Below the pieces are notes generated by a model, which was not told where the DNA came from, did no database searches, and saw only the letters and a program-made list of their open reading frames with translations. Below are positions 19,331 to 28,849 of a DNA stretch of 37,595 nucleotides, piece after piece (position 1 is the stretch's first letter; each line of letters opens with the position of its first letter). Made by a program: the position numbers and the translations under genes. The DNA is from Polymyxa betae (taxonomy: Eukaryota > Endomyxa > Phytomyxea > Plasmodiophorida > Plasmodiophoridae): assembly GCA_003693705.1 (NCBI GenBank), contig RBZT01000498.1, positions 1 to 37,595 of the forward strand. Direction: 5' to 3'.

Positions 19331-20205
19331 CAAAGTTATTGGGAACATTATCATATGTTGGCTTGCAGAATCTTTTGAAATTTTTTGAAGAACTCAAGTA
19401 ACATCTGTCTTGTCTCGAATTGCCAAGGCGTTTGTCTTTTATGGGCAATCCCAGATCAATATATAAAACAAATTTTCATCAAAGCTCGACTAGATATGAG
19501 GAAAATGGGGTTGACAAGTCTCTAACAGACAACCAGCAGTGCTTGACACTGGAATAAATTAAAAAGTACCATTGTTGAAGTGTTTATCGGCAAAAAAGGT
19601 ATACCAATGCAAGTTACTTCCCTAGAGCGGTCACTTGCAATTTTGGAAGTGCCTGAAAAGAACTAACAAAATAAATATGTCCGTTAATGGGTCGGAAGTT
19701 GGGTCAGTCGCTGGACTTTGACGCCAAAGTTGGGTGGCGCGACTTCCGCAGATTTTCGTCCGTGGCTGTGACGCGAAGTTTTTATTTTTACTTTTAATTG
19801 TTTATTCTGCTACTGATATATGAGGTTTCCACCTAACCTCTCTGCAGACACCGCAACCGCTTCTCCTTTCTAATAATACAACTAGAGTTCTTTGTCTCTC
19901 TCTCGACACGTCTATTTCGTCTCTCTTTCATCTCTCTTTGTAATTGGTCTTCCGCGCCCGGGTCGTCTTAGTGATCACTCGGCTTCATACTAGGGTATTC
20001 CCGCCTACGGTCCTTGAGCCTGTGCTGGCTCTCTGGCTCTCTCATACGTCTACCTGTCTTACGCCGTTATATGCAATTACGGTCCGGTAAAATAACCTTT
20101 CCAAATTCTATCAATTTGCTTTCTGATTCTGATTTCTCTTTGTCTTTGTCGTGCTTAAGTTGTAATTCCCAACCCTCTCCGGTTTCAATTTCTGCTTTAT
20201 TCTTA
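19331..20205 (+). other. Probable LTR/leader of the second gypsy element
   Basis: No gene. From about 19860 the sequence is a pyrimidine-rich tract with repeated TCTCTCT, TTTCGTCTCTC and CTTTCATCTC words, the type of low-complexity leader found in LTR/5' UTR regions, leading to the gag ATG at 20206. No matching 3' LTR remains because the element is truncated on the right, so the LTR edges cannot be placed. Confidence 0.35.
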
Positions 20206-21360
20206 ATGTCTAACGAGGCTGTTACTCGTCCTCCAAATGTTTCAGCTGGTGAATCTGACTCTGATTTGTCTACTCGGCTTGGTACTAACACTCCTGGCCC
20301 TCCTGACAATCAAGAATCAATGAATTCAATTGTATCTGCTCTGTTCACGCTGATGCAGCAACAGCAACAGACCAATGCACTGATGATGCAACTCATGCAA
20401 TCGTTTCTTGACGATAACAAAATCTGGTAACTCTAACCCTGTTACACCCGCTCATATTAATGTTGCTGATTTACCTAAGTTTTTTGAATCTATTTCTTCT
20501 GAGGAATCTTTTCAATATTTAGATACTCAAAATGTTCAAGAGTTACCTGACACTGTTCGCGTTATTGTTCGTGCTTTCAAATTTCTTTCATTTCGTAACC
20601 GTTTCGCTAAGCTTACGAGTTTGGTCCCTGAGAGTGCTCGTTTACAACATCTGTTCTGCTGCCTTACTGGAGCGGCTCAAGACCCTGCCATAGTTGAGAC
20701 TGTTTCGTCTTCTGATGAACTTCTCGAACGCTTAGGTAGATGGTATCTATCTTCTGCTGACCCTGGTGCTTTAGAGGACATTCTTCGTGAGAAGTTGGAA
20801 ACTGCCTTTCCATTTCAGAACGAGCCTCTATCTGATTATATCCTTCGATTCTCGCAGAACTTCCGATATGCACAAGACGTTATTCCTTATCTCTGAATCT
20901 ACTTGCACTCGTTTTTTCTTACACTCACTTCGCAATCGTTCTAGGTTCTTTGCTGCCATGGTTTATGCCAATGCAAGGAAGCTTACTGTTCTTGATACTA
21001 TCTTCGACTTGGCTCTTGATCGTGGCTGCTGAGAAAACTTCTCGTAACTCGGCCTTTCCCCCTTCTAATCAGTCCAGTTCTCGCCGCGACTATGTGTCTA
21101 ATTCAAATAGCTCCACAAAACCTGGCTCTAATTCTCGCTCGTTTCCAAATTCAAATTCACGATTTAATTCTTTTAATCGCACTTTTAACTCATCTTCAGA
21201 ATCGAAGCCTAATGTTAATCGTATCTCATCATCGACAGATACCGGTGAATCGGCTTCTAAAATTGAGGCTGTAAGTTCCCATGCCTATGCTGAAGATTTA
21301 CCTGTTGAAAGTCGCTCTATTTCTCGGATGTCTTCTTCTACTGATCTTGAATCTGCCTGA
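20206..21360 (+). pseudogene. gag: Second Ty3/gypsy gag
   Basis: The ATG at 20206 (MSNEAVTRPPNVSAGES) is chosen because a low-complexity leader precedes it. A Gln-run (MQQQQQTNALMMQLMQ) precedes a frame change near 20428; the capsid-like part follows to 20896 (VADLPKFFESISSEESFQYL; GAAQDPAIVETVSSS; ILRFSQNFRYAQDV). Another shift there, equivalent to loss of a CT pair, leads to RFFLHSLRNRSRFFAAMVYA. The C-terminal 130 residues are Ser/Asn-rich, with no CCHC knuckle that I can see. Codon use is strongly T-ending, unlike the first gypsy copy. It packages element RNA in intact relatives. Confidence 0.78.
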
Positions 21361-21880
21361 TCCTTTTCCTGAATCTGGACCTGAGATGACAACATCTCGC
21401 TCTCTAAGAAAAGCCCTACTGTCGGTTGGTAACCTTTCCTCTACGGTTCCTGTCTCAGTTGACGATGGGGCTGATTTCCCAATACCTATAATGGGTTTTA
21501 ACCATCTTGGAAATCTTGAACCTTTTGCAATTTCTCAAATTCCTTTAGAGTTTTGTGTTGCAAATGATGATTTAGCTACCTGTTCACGATTTGCTTTATT
21601 TGATGTTACGCTTTCTACTGAAGCTGGGAATGTTACTGTTCGTCGTCACCAAATATATACTGCTGACATTACCATGTCTGAAGTTTTGCTTGGACGCCCG
21701 TTCTTGCATCCTCTATGCATTGTTGTTGAATCCCAAATTTGTATTTTAGCTGGCAAAACTTCCGATTTTAATGTTGTTTCTAATTCTGAAAACTTTGTTG
21801 ATCATGTTTCTGAAAATGCTCCTTCTCTAAGCTCTAATGCTTTAGATGATATCTGTACCGCTTTGGAAGAACCTGTTTAA
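21361..21880 (+). pseudogene. Second Ty3/gypsy protease domain
   Basis: A retropepsin-like domain: VPVSVDDGADFPIPIMG at the active-site loop (the family has Asp-Ser/Thr-Gly; here Asp-Asp-Gly), strands through TLSTEAGNVTVRRHQIYTAD, and the C-terminal EVLLGRPFLHPL. The reading frame (open from 21281) overlaps the end of the gag frame, as frameshifted gag-pol junctions do, though here it may only be decay. The open frame ends at 21878. Confidence 0.75.
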
Positions 21881-21934
21881 GAATGCATTCGCTGCAACGC
21901 CCCTGAATCTTTTATTTCTGATCTTCGCTCTTTA

Positions 21935-23186
21935 TTGTTTGAATTTATTGATATATTTCGTATCTCTCTACGTTCTGATCCTCCTGTTAAAGTTACTCCT
22001 TTGATTTTAAAACAATTACCTGGTGTTGTTCCTATTTTAGCCAATTCTCGTGTCATGTCTTCTGTTGCTAGGACCTATATGCGTTGCTGGGTGTCTGAAC
22101 TCGAAAAGTGTGGTCTAATCTTCTTCAATCGTAATCCTTCTTGGACTCTTCCCGCCTTCGTTGTCGACGCGTTCAAGAAACCTCGGATGGTGATCGACAT
22201 GGTCCCTGCTAACAAGACTATAGTAAAATATTACTTCCCTATGCCACATTTACACACATTTGGCTGTCATTTAAAAGATTCTTCTGTTTATTTTACTCTT
22301 GATTGCTTTAAGTGTTATTGGCAATTTCCAGTTACTGGCGATCTTGATTGTCAAAGTTTGTAACTCCTTTTGGCGTTTATACTCCCACTCGAATTTGTCA
22401 AGGCAATTAATTGCAATGGCGTTTTTGCTTTTCAACGTGGCATGCATGTAATTTTTGGAGATTTGATTCCAAACCAATTATTAGTTTGCCTTGATGATTT
22501 GCTAGGATTTTCTGATTCTCCTGACAAATTGCTTTCTTTATTGAAAAAGGTTTTTGTTCTTTGTCGTGATTTCAATTTAAGATTGAGTGCTTCCAAATGT
22601 TGTTTTTTCATGACGGAAGCCCTCTGGTGTGGCGACGTCTACTCGTCAAAGGGAATCTCTCCTGATCCCAAGCGTATTCAAGCTCTTCAGAACTTCCCGG
22701 TCCCTGCCACCGCTGGAGAATTGATGCAGTTCGTCTGTGCTGCTACGTGGTTGTCGTCGGCCATACCTGATTTTGCTCTGAAAGCTGCTCCGTTACGTCA
22801 ATTACTCGAAGAATGCTTGAAAAATGCCCCTGTTCGTTCGAAGAAATTTGCATCCCGCATTCTGCTGTCGGAGGTCGGCTGGAAACCTGAACATGCTGAA
22901 TCGTTCGCGACTATTGTCGACACCATCAAAAATGCTGTTACGTTGGCGTAACCATCTGAAGATCTGGTTCCATGCCTCTTTACGGATGCTAGTAAGGATT
23001 TTTGGATGATCGTGATAGCTCAAGTTATTGTTCAGGATTTACATCTACCATATAAAGAGCTGTCGCATCAACCGCTTGCTTTCTGCTCTGCGCTTTTAAA
23101 GGTCATTCTACAAACTGGTCTGTTCCTGAGAAAGAAGCCTATCCCATTCAGTATGCTGTTCGTCGTTTTGATTATCTTTTTTGTAC
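21935..23186 (+). pseudogene. pol: Second Ty3/gypsy RT and first half of RNase H
   Basis: RT blocks: LPGVVPILANSRVMS; KKPRMVIDMVPANKT; DSSVYFTLDCFKCYWQFPV (catalytic Asp); after a frame change at 22360, TPFGVYTPTRICQG in one frame and VFAFQRGMHVIFGD then LVCLDDLLGFS in another (YxDD box with Cys for Tyr). The connection (GISPDPKRIQALQNFPVPAT; LMQFVCAATWLSSAIPDF) and RNase H start (CLFTDASKDFW; SVPEKEAYPIQYAVRRFDYL) follow. The domain is cut at 23186 by the solo LTR and resumes at 23731. Confidence 0.88.
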
Positions 23187-23730
23187 TGTCATGCCCATTG
23201 AGCATGACAATACGCGCAGCCGCCCAGCCGACCACCATGCAGTCGTACTGGCCCTCCCTGAGGGGCTGCGCAGAGGGCTGCGCCCCTGCTGACGACTCTT
23301 ATAGGGGAAGAGCCCTAACTGTCACGGAATGCGCGGGTCCCCTCGTCTCCCAAGTATGAATGGCGAGGAGCGGCCTCCACGCAACCATTCCGATCAACTC
23401 CAAAATTCATACGTTTCTCATCTCGTCTCCGACTCTCTATTGCTTCGTTCTCTCGCCTCGCCCCACCTCCGACTTCCCTCCGACCTTCGATTCCGCTCCG
23501 CCTCCGTCTCACCGGCACCGCTCCGTCCTTCCTACGCTCCACTCCGATCCCCTCACCGCTCCACTCCGATCCTCTCTCCGCTCCACTCCGTGCCCCGCCG
23601 CTCCGCCTCCGAGGACTCCCTGGGGTCGCTCCGTTGCAGGACACAGGTCCCCCGCGTCCTACCCTCCGCTCCCGAGTCATCGCACCGCTTATCTAACCAA
23701 TAAAAGGGGACCTTTTACTCAATCCTAACA
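23187..23730. mobile_element. 544-bp solo LTR inside RNase H of the second gypsy element
   Basis: The insert starts TGTCATGCC and ends CCTAACA (TG..CA) and is flanked by TGTAC at 23182-23186 and 23731-23735, a 5-bp target duplication. Outside it the RNase H frame rejoins exactly (DYLFCT then GKHPFRIFTDH). It contains no coding region. An 8-bp inverted repeat (TGTCATGC..GCATGACA) forms a hairpin at its very start. The middle is CT-rich with a CGCTCCACTCCG word repeated three times, and AATAAAA lies 30 bp before the end. It matches neither gypsy copy in view, so it derives from a third LTR family. Confidence 0.92.
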
Positions 23731-24053
23731 TGTACCGGTAAACACCCGTTTCGTATTTTCACTGACCATCAAAATTTAGTATTTATCTATAATCCTGAAA
23801 ACTGTATCTGTATTTTTGTAACCGACATTCTCTGGACAAAGTCCATCGCTGGGGTCTCAATCTGGACGGTAAATCTTAGCAACCATAATGTCCAACGAAC
23901 TCTTGAGGTAAACAAACCACTAAGGTATTGCTGTAGTGTCGCAGCAGTAAATTGCATCGTTGGGGAAAGTGTGGGACCCCCGCTCATGGCAATTTTCGTT
24001 GTCGATTCGGAGAATGGTGCAATCAGTTTCGATCGTACGTTTAACAAAAGCAA
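23731..24053 (+). pseudogene. pol: RNase H remainder of second gypsy, then truncation
   Basis: KHPFRIFTDHQNLVFIYNP carries the third RNase H Asp. One frame over, NRHSLDKVHRWGLNL is the usual block after it. A further short stretch (ATAGTGTCGCAGCAG.. near 23935) no longer aligns to anything I know. No integrase follows, so the element is truncated at about 24.0 kb. Confidence 0.75.
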
Positions 24054-24317
24054 TTGACGTCTTTAGGAACATCTTTGAAACATGGCCTCAGCTGTGGAAA
24101 ATATCTTCCTGATGCTGTGAATGCATTATGCCCGCGGGAGAATCGCCCAAATCCTGAGAAGATCAATTCCAACGTGGCGAGCTTGAGGCTGAGCGAGCCA
24201 AAATCCGTTCGTTCTTGCTTGGATTTTTCACTCCAGAACGAGGGCTGCCTATCGCATTACGTTTCTTTCGCTTCCGCGGGGGTTCGTCGTCAATCACTCG
24301 TCAGAGCTAAGCGACGA
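24054..24317. other. No recognisable gene
   Basis: Plus-strand ORF 24054-24362 runs across the end of the Myb/SANT gene on the other strand. It has no motif I recognise, so I treat it as incidental. Confidence 0.3.
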
Positions 24318-25019
24318 CTAATAATCGTCTTCACGAGCAAAGAGTTCAAAAGATTCCGCTAGCGATCGAGCAGTCGAAGCATTCGGGTTCGGGACGAATC
24401 CCTCGGCTATCACAGGTTGCGGCTGTGTCGGTTCAAGAGCTGCTGATCCTTCAAAAAGCTCTTCAGCCTTTTTCAACAAAGGCCATGGAGTGTCTCGAAA
24501 CATGGAATATTTAACCGTTTTCGGGACATTAGACTAATATTAGATCAGCGAGAAACATCTCGAAAACATACCTCTATCAGCTCGTTCCACGTCTGGTCTG
24601 GTGCTGCCCGCAGCTGAAGTTCATCGTCCCAGCCGAATCCGCTATTGATTCTTAGCGTTTTAAAAAGGTTCCATTTCTCTTTTAGCTGTTCGATTCATTG
24701 TAAACCCTAGCATTTATGGTTTCGAAAGGAATACAAAATACCTCTGTCACTTGCGACTTTAACTGCCTGATTTCGTAGATGGTCCCGAATTCCTTGTTAA
24801 AGGCGACAGCTGCAGCTTTCCACGCCTGATTCTTATATCCGTTATCTGCTTTTCCGCCTTTGGCGATCTGATGTCAGCATAAATATAAACAGCGAATGAA
24901 GGCGGATGGTAGAACTAACACTTCACCTGGACGGTCATGAACTCCATTAGACGTAACTGCTTGTTAGCCGTACATTTAGCACGCCCGACATCCTGTTTTA
25001 CGGCCGGCTTAACATGAGC
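24318..25019 (-). pseudogene. Myb/SANT-like accessory gene of a second Harbinger, four exons
   Basis: Four exons join in frame on the minus strand: 24927-25019 (5' limit uncertain), 24742-24867, 24572-24685 and 24318-24533. The introns are 59, 56 and 38 nt, all GT..AG. The protein shows the Myb/SANT-like (Myb_DNA-bind_3) domain order: KCTANKQLRLMEFMTVQ, NQAWKAAAVAFNKEFG, INSGFGWDDELQLRAAPDQT, WNELIE, MFRDTPWPLLKKAEELFEG, then a spacer and stop. The Trp usual in K-W-T is Cys. I find no in-frame ATG for the first exon, so the start is lost or in an unseen exon. PIF/Harbinger elements encode this protein beside their transposase to help bind the ends. No transposase partner remains. Confidence 0.78.
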
Positions 25020-25137
25020 CTGAAACTGCCCTTCATTAGATATTATTGTCGCAAAGAGGGTACTGTACAATAGAAGATATTCGAAGCGGACTATCAATTT
25101 TGAGTGTTTTTATTCACAAACAATACATCCAAACGAT

Positions 25138-25163
25138 CAGGAATTTGTCAAAACGGGCTCTTA
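25138..25163. repeat. Probable terminus of the second (damaged) Harbinger element
   Basis: Read inward on the minus strand from 25160: GAGCCCGTTTTGACAAATTC, similar to the intact element's GGGCTCGTTTGGCA. TTA follows at 25161-25163, the size and sequence of a Harbinger target duplication. The Myb/SANT gene reads away from this end. The opposite terminus was not found. Confidence 0.5.
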
Positions 25164-25234
25164 CAATATTTTACAGCAATATTGCAAAGAAGGAATTTTG
25201 CGAAATACCGCAGAGCAGATAGTCAATCGCACCC
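25164..25234 (-). pseudogene. Left fragment of hAT gene outside the Harbinger insertion
   Basis: A 71-bp strip between two Harbinger ends. Across the TAA duplication it continues the minus-strand hAT frame that stops at 28108 (..LSALRYFAKFLLCN), with one in-frame stop. Too short for independent recognition. Confidence 0.4.
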
Positions 25235-25408
25235 TAAGGGCTCGTTTGGCAACCACCACCGGAATTCCGTACGTGCTACGGAAATTCCGTGGTCGCAATT
25301 TGTGGCCATGGACAGGAAATTTCCGTAGTTTAATTTTTCCCGTGTGCGTGTGCACACTGTTTGTCAGTTATCGGAAACCCTCATCTTTAGACACTATTTG
25401 AAAGTTTA

Positions 25409-26796
25409 ATGCCTTCTGTTGCAGATTTAGTAGTGTTCCAACGGCTGCGGTCGGCACGCCGAAGGCGAATCTCTCTGAGAGCTGTTTCCGAATGGTATTC
25501 GTCATCCTTTCTTCGCAAACAGGCAAGGCGTACTTCTATCCTGACCGGAAGTTTGTGGGTGGAAGAGGTGCTAAACGGCAATCCGAATCGCATGCATGAT
25601 ACATTCCGCATGTCCAGAGAGGTCTTCGACAGTTTAATCAAAAGATGCAGTCATTCGGGCTGGAAGCATCGCGAGGAGTTGCTTGCGAAGAAATGCTATG
25701 CATGTTTCTATATTTTGCAGGACAAAAAGGTTGGCTGCAAATCTTTTGCAACACCTCGACCCCATGTGATTTTAATTGTTGGTGTATCGAACAGAGGAAT
25801 GCAAGAGCGATTCCAGCATTCAGGAGAAACCATTTCCAGGTTGATGTTATCGATTGCCAGAAAGGACAGAAATTATTTTAATTCGGACGTTTATAGATAT
25901 TTGCATGCTGTTGTCGCTTGTCTGAAGTCAATGGCCACGAAATTCATTCAGATCCCGGATGAAAATCTTCCATTACACAGCGTCATCGCAAACAACCGTA
26001 AATTTCACCCCTATTTCAACAACTGCAGGATGGCTGTTGATGGCACGCATTTACCAATATGTATTAGTGTCAAGGACGCGGATCGCTTCCGAGGAAGGAA
26101 AGGGCTGACTCAGAATGTTATGGCAGCGTGCGCCTTTGATCTAGTCTTCACCTATGTGTTGGCTGGCTGGGAAGGAGCTGCTGCCGATGGGAAAGTTTTT
26201 GCCGATGCCCTTCAAAATAGGTACGACGTTCTCCCGGGCAAGTTCGATCTCGCTGATGCTGGATTTGCACTGACTCCCTTCATGATCACTCCTTACCGCC
26301 AGACTAGGTTTCATTTGAAAGAATTCTTGCAGGGGAGTCAAAGGTAATGCACTTGCGTTGTTGAGAAAATTGTCATTGACAATACAGACCTCACAACCAC
26401 AAAGAGCTATTCAATTTACGTCACGCTTCGCTTCGAAATGTGATTGAAAGGGTTTTTGGCATTTTGAAAATGAGGTTTCCAGTGTTAACCAATCCAGTGC
26501 GTTACAGCATTGAATTTCAAGCGGATATGGTCCTTGCCCTTTGCGTGGTGCATAATTATATTCGCTTGAATGGGGGAGTTGGAAACGAGATCGAAAAAAT
26601 GGCTAACGCAGCCTGAGAAAACGATATGAATCCTTCGGACGACGAGCAGGAATGTCCAGAAAACGGGCTCATGTCACAGGAGGCCGGCCGAATACGTGAT
26701 TCAATAGCCTTCCAGATGTGGAACGACTACCAGAAATACATCACAGCAAGGAAAGCCAAACGACGTCAACGTCGAGGTCGGCAGATGGGTGCTTAA
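25409..26796 (+). CDS. PIF/Harbinger DDE transposase, two exons, late in-frame stop
   Basis: Exon 1 is 25409-26343, the intron 26344-26387 (44 nt, GTAATG..ACAG) and exon 2 starts at 26388. HDTFRMSREVFDSLIKR and MQERFQHSGETISR are family N-terminal motifs. The DDE_4 triad is visible: MAVDGTHLPICI (Asp), GWEGAAADGKVF (Asp) and NVIERVFGILKMRFPVL (Glu), with KFDLADAGFALTP between the last two. A TGA at 26614-26616 ends a 387-residue product; beyond it the frame stays open and family-like (SIAFQMWNDYQKYITARKAK) to TAA at 26794, so the last ~60 residues have probably been lost. About 15 residues near 25735-25780 (CKSFATPRPHV) look like an insertion. It excises and inserts the element. Confidence 0.92.
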
Positions 26797-26804
26797 CGAC
26801 TTTA

Positions 26805-27858
26805 TTAGGCCTCATCTAGAAGGCTGTTCAGGAACTCTAAACGGTGTTCCTCTTTCAAAAGAACAAAAACTTTCGCTTCAGTTGGGTTCTTGAGCAGCTT
26901 AATGGCGGGAATGTGGTTATACACGTCAATTGCCTGCAAAAACGGGGCGTCCTGGAGAATTTCCAAGGCTGTTGCCAGGTAGTCAGGATCGCTCGTCTGC
27001 CGACCTTTGAGGAATTCTTTGAACATTTCATTTTCAGCCTCTTGGCTGTCGTTCAAACGTTCCATTTGAGCGGCGATGCTCTGGTCGGCATTGAATCGGG
27101 AACGCTTGGCACTAGATGAAGTCGCGGCCTTGGAAGAAATCGAACGCTTCTTCAAAAGCGTATTGACGCAAGGGTTTTTATTCGACTCAGAGGAGTCGTC
27201 GTCTGAACTCGTATTGTCTGATTCCCCTCCCCCAGTCTGATCGGCTGGAACAGCATCGGGCTGGCGGGTATCTTCCACCGTTTGGGGTGCTCGTGGCAAT
27301 GCGCTGGAGACTGCCGCTGCACCTGTGACAGTGAGGTTTTTGAATAAACTTTCCAGCTGTTCAAACAAAAAAAACGTCTCCTTAAACCACGAACGCCTGG
27401 CGTTGGTGTGCTCCTACAATGTTTCAGCGTTGCAAAATCCTGCAAATGTAATAAGCACCTTGAAGAACTGATCCCAGGACTGCTGATCAGGATTTTCTGG
27501 AGTACTGGTGTCGTAATCCCAACCCCATCCAGACTTGTTTTTTAGAGACGAATACAAATCGTGCTTGTTCCTTAACTATATATAATTTATGTGAACAATA
27601 ACAATTATTTTATCCAGTTGCATAGCTCACATAACGCAATCGCTCTTTTAAAGGTTTAAGTTCTCTGGAAACACCAAGCTGGGCGAGCTTAGCGATAACG
27701 CTCTTCCATGCCTCCGGTTTGAAACCGTTTTGGGCCCGTTTGCCCAGAACATCAGCTTGATATTGCTGCTCAGTAAGCATGATCCCATCAACGTCCTGCA
27801 CAGATGGTTTGAGGTCTGCAGTGCCTCCGACCGATGGTTCAACATCAGAAAGGCCCAT
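26805..27858 (-). CDS. Myb/SANT-like protein of the Harbinger element, three exons, intact
   Basis: The ATG at 27858-27856 opens exon 1 (27631-27858); exon 2 is 27459-27575 and exon 3 26805-27413. The introns (55 and 45 nt, GTGAGC..ATATAG and GTGCTT..TTGTAG) keep frame, giving 317 residues with no stop. The domain reads LTEQQYQADVLGKRAQNGFK, EAWKSVIAKLAQLGV, LKERLRY, NKSGWGWDYDTSTPENPDQQ, WDQFFK, WFKETFFLFEQLESLF. Then come an acidic Ser/Asp stretch, a basic KKRSISSKAATSSSAKRSR likely nuclear signal, and a helical C-terminus. An upstream GTG is in frame, but ATG is preferred. It would bind the element ends and assist the transposase. Confidence 0.9.
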
Positions 27859-28107
27859 AATAGCGATTGAAAAAGCCACGCGAGGAGAGACAGAAACAGA
27901 AAGAGTGCCTGCGGAAATTTCCTGAGGTCATTTTCGCAGGCAACTACCTGCGGAAAAAACTCGCCGGAATTCCGGCGCTGCCTTCGGAATTCCGGTTTCC
28001 TCAGTCAACGCTCGCCAAACATTCAAATCGCCGGACACTCGGAAATTTCCGTTTTTCCGGCGCAAACTGCGGAATTCCGCAGTTTTCCGGTGCTGCCAAA
28101 CGAGCCC

Positions 28108-28840
28108 TAATGCAATTCGAAACACAGCTCGAGATTGCTCTTCAGAAAGTGATGTCTCAAGCGATGCAAGATATTTTGTAATACGCGGGTCCAGCGCAGC
28201 AGCAAGCTCAACCTGGGGACTAACAGCAATATTTTTGTCCTCTTTGAGTTTAGCGTGCATTGCTTTGGTGAAATTAGATGTATGGGTAGCACGAAAACCA
28301 GAATCTGAAGAGAACGCTTGGCTAACATGTTTTGATTATCGTGTGATAAACAGAGAGCCCTGATCGATCGAACCTGAGACATGCAGCGCCATCTTGACCG
28401 GATTCTGAAGCGCATCAGACGAAAGGACGTTGGTTTCGTATTTCAACATTACTTCACGTAGAAGAGGTTTTGCAGCAGTAACCATTGCAGGGTTAGTTGT
28501 TGCATTATCTCCAATAATGGTCCAAACACATGAAACCAGAAATGGATCCAGGTCGACGATTGCTTTAACGAGATGCTCGGCCAAAAGAGAAGTGGTATTA
28601 GTGTATATTACACGATTAAATGAAATGATTAAGAACGCATTTCCCAATCGTCGTCAAAGTAATGCAATGTAACCACCATATAAAAACGCTTGGCGGATGA
28701 AGTCCACATATCAATGGTCAAACCTACCCGACGATTCTTCCGGGTAATGTCTTTCCTTATTCGCTCGCGAACTTTTTGTTGAGCAGGAAGCCAATCTCGT
28801 CTACGATACGTGCTGCCGCTCGACTAGTATCCCTACATTA
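28108..28840 (-). pseudogene. hAT transposase (copy 1), interrupted by Harbinger
   Basis: Minus strand, from 28840 down: DWLPAQQKVRERIRKDITRK; RRVGLTIDMWTSSAKRFYMV then TLHYFDDDWEM (the T.D.WTS first catalytic region); AEHLVKAIVDLD; WTIIGDNATTNPAMV (second region, D-N); and VELAAALDPRITKYLASLE (the LDPR block) just before the insertion. Frame changes near 28650, 28330 and 28270. The gene continues for 71 bp on the far side at 25164-25234. hAT enzymes make 8-bp duplications; the outer ends were not found, and copia LTR-like sequence starts at about 28850. Confidence 0.8.
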
Positions 28841-28849
28841 ACCGACAGT

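Larger units (their letters stand above)
25238..28107. mobile_element. Complete PIF/Harbinger transposon, 2,870 bp
   Basis: The ends are GGGCTCGTTTGGCA at 25238-25251 and its exact inverse at 28094-28107, with weaker inverted similarity inward. TAA flanks it on both sides (25235-25237, 28108-28110), the 3-bp duplication of this superfamily. Inside are a DDE transposase (plus) and a Myb/SANT-like gene (minus), converging with 8 bp between stop codons. The subterminal 150 bp on each side hold several palindromes of CGGAATTCCG and GGAAATTTCC type, candidate binding sites. Both genes splice short introns. The only visible lesion is a stop codon near the transposase C-terminus. It sits in a hAT gene. 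Confidence 0.95.

Noticed and set aside
23315-23728. Arg/Gly-rich and Pro/Ser-rich ORFs in three frames
   Set aside because: They lie in the CT-rich middle of the solo LTR and reflect its low complexity.
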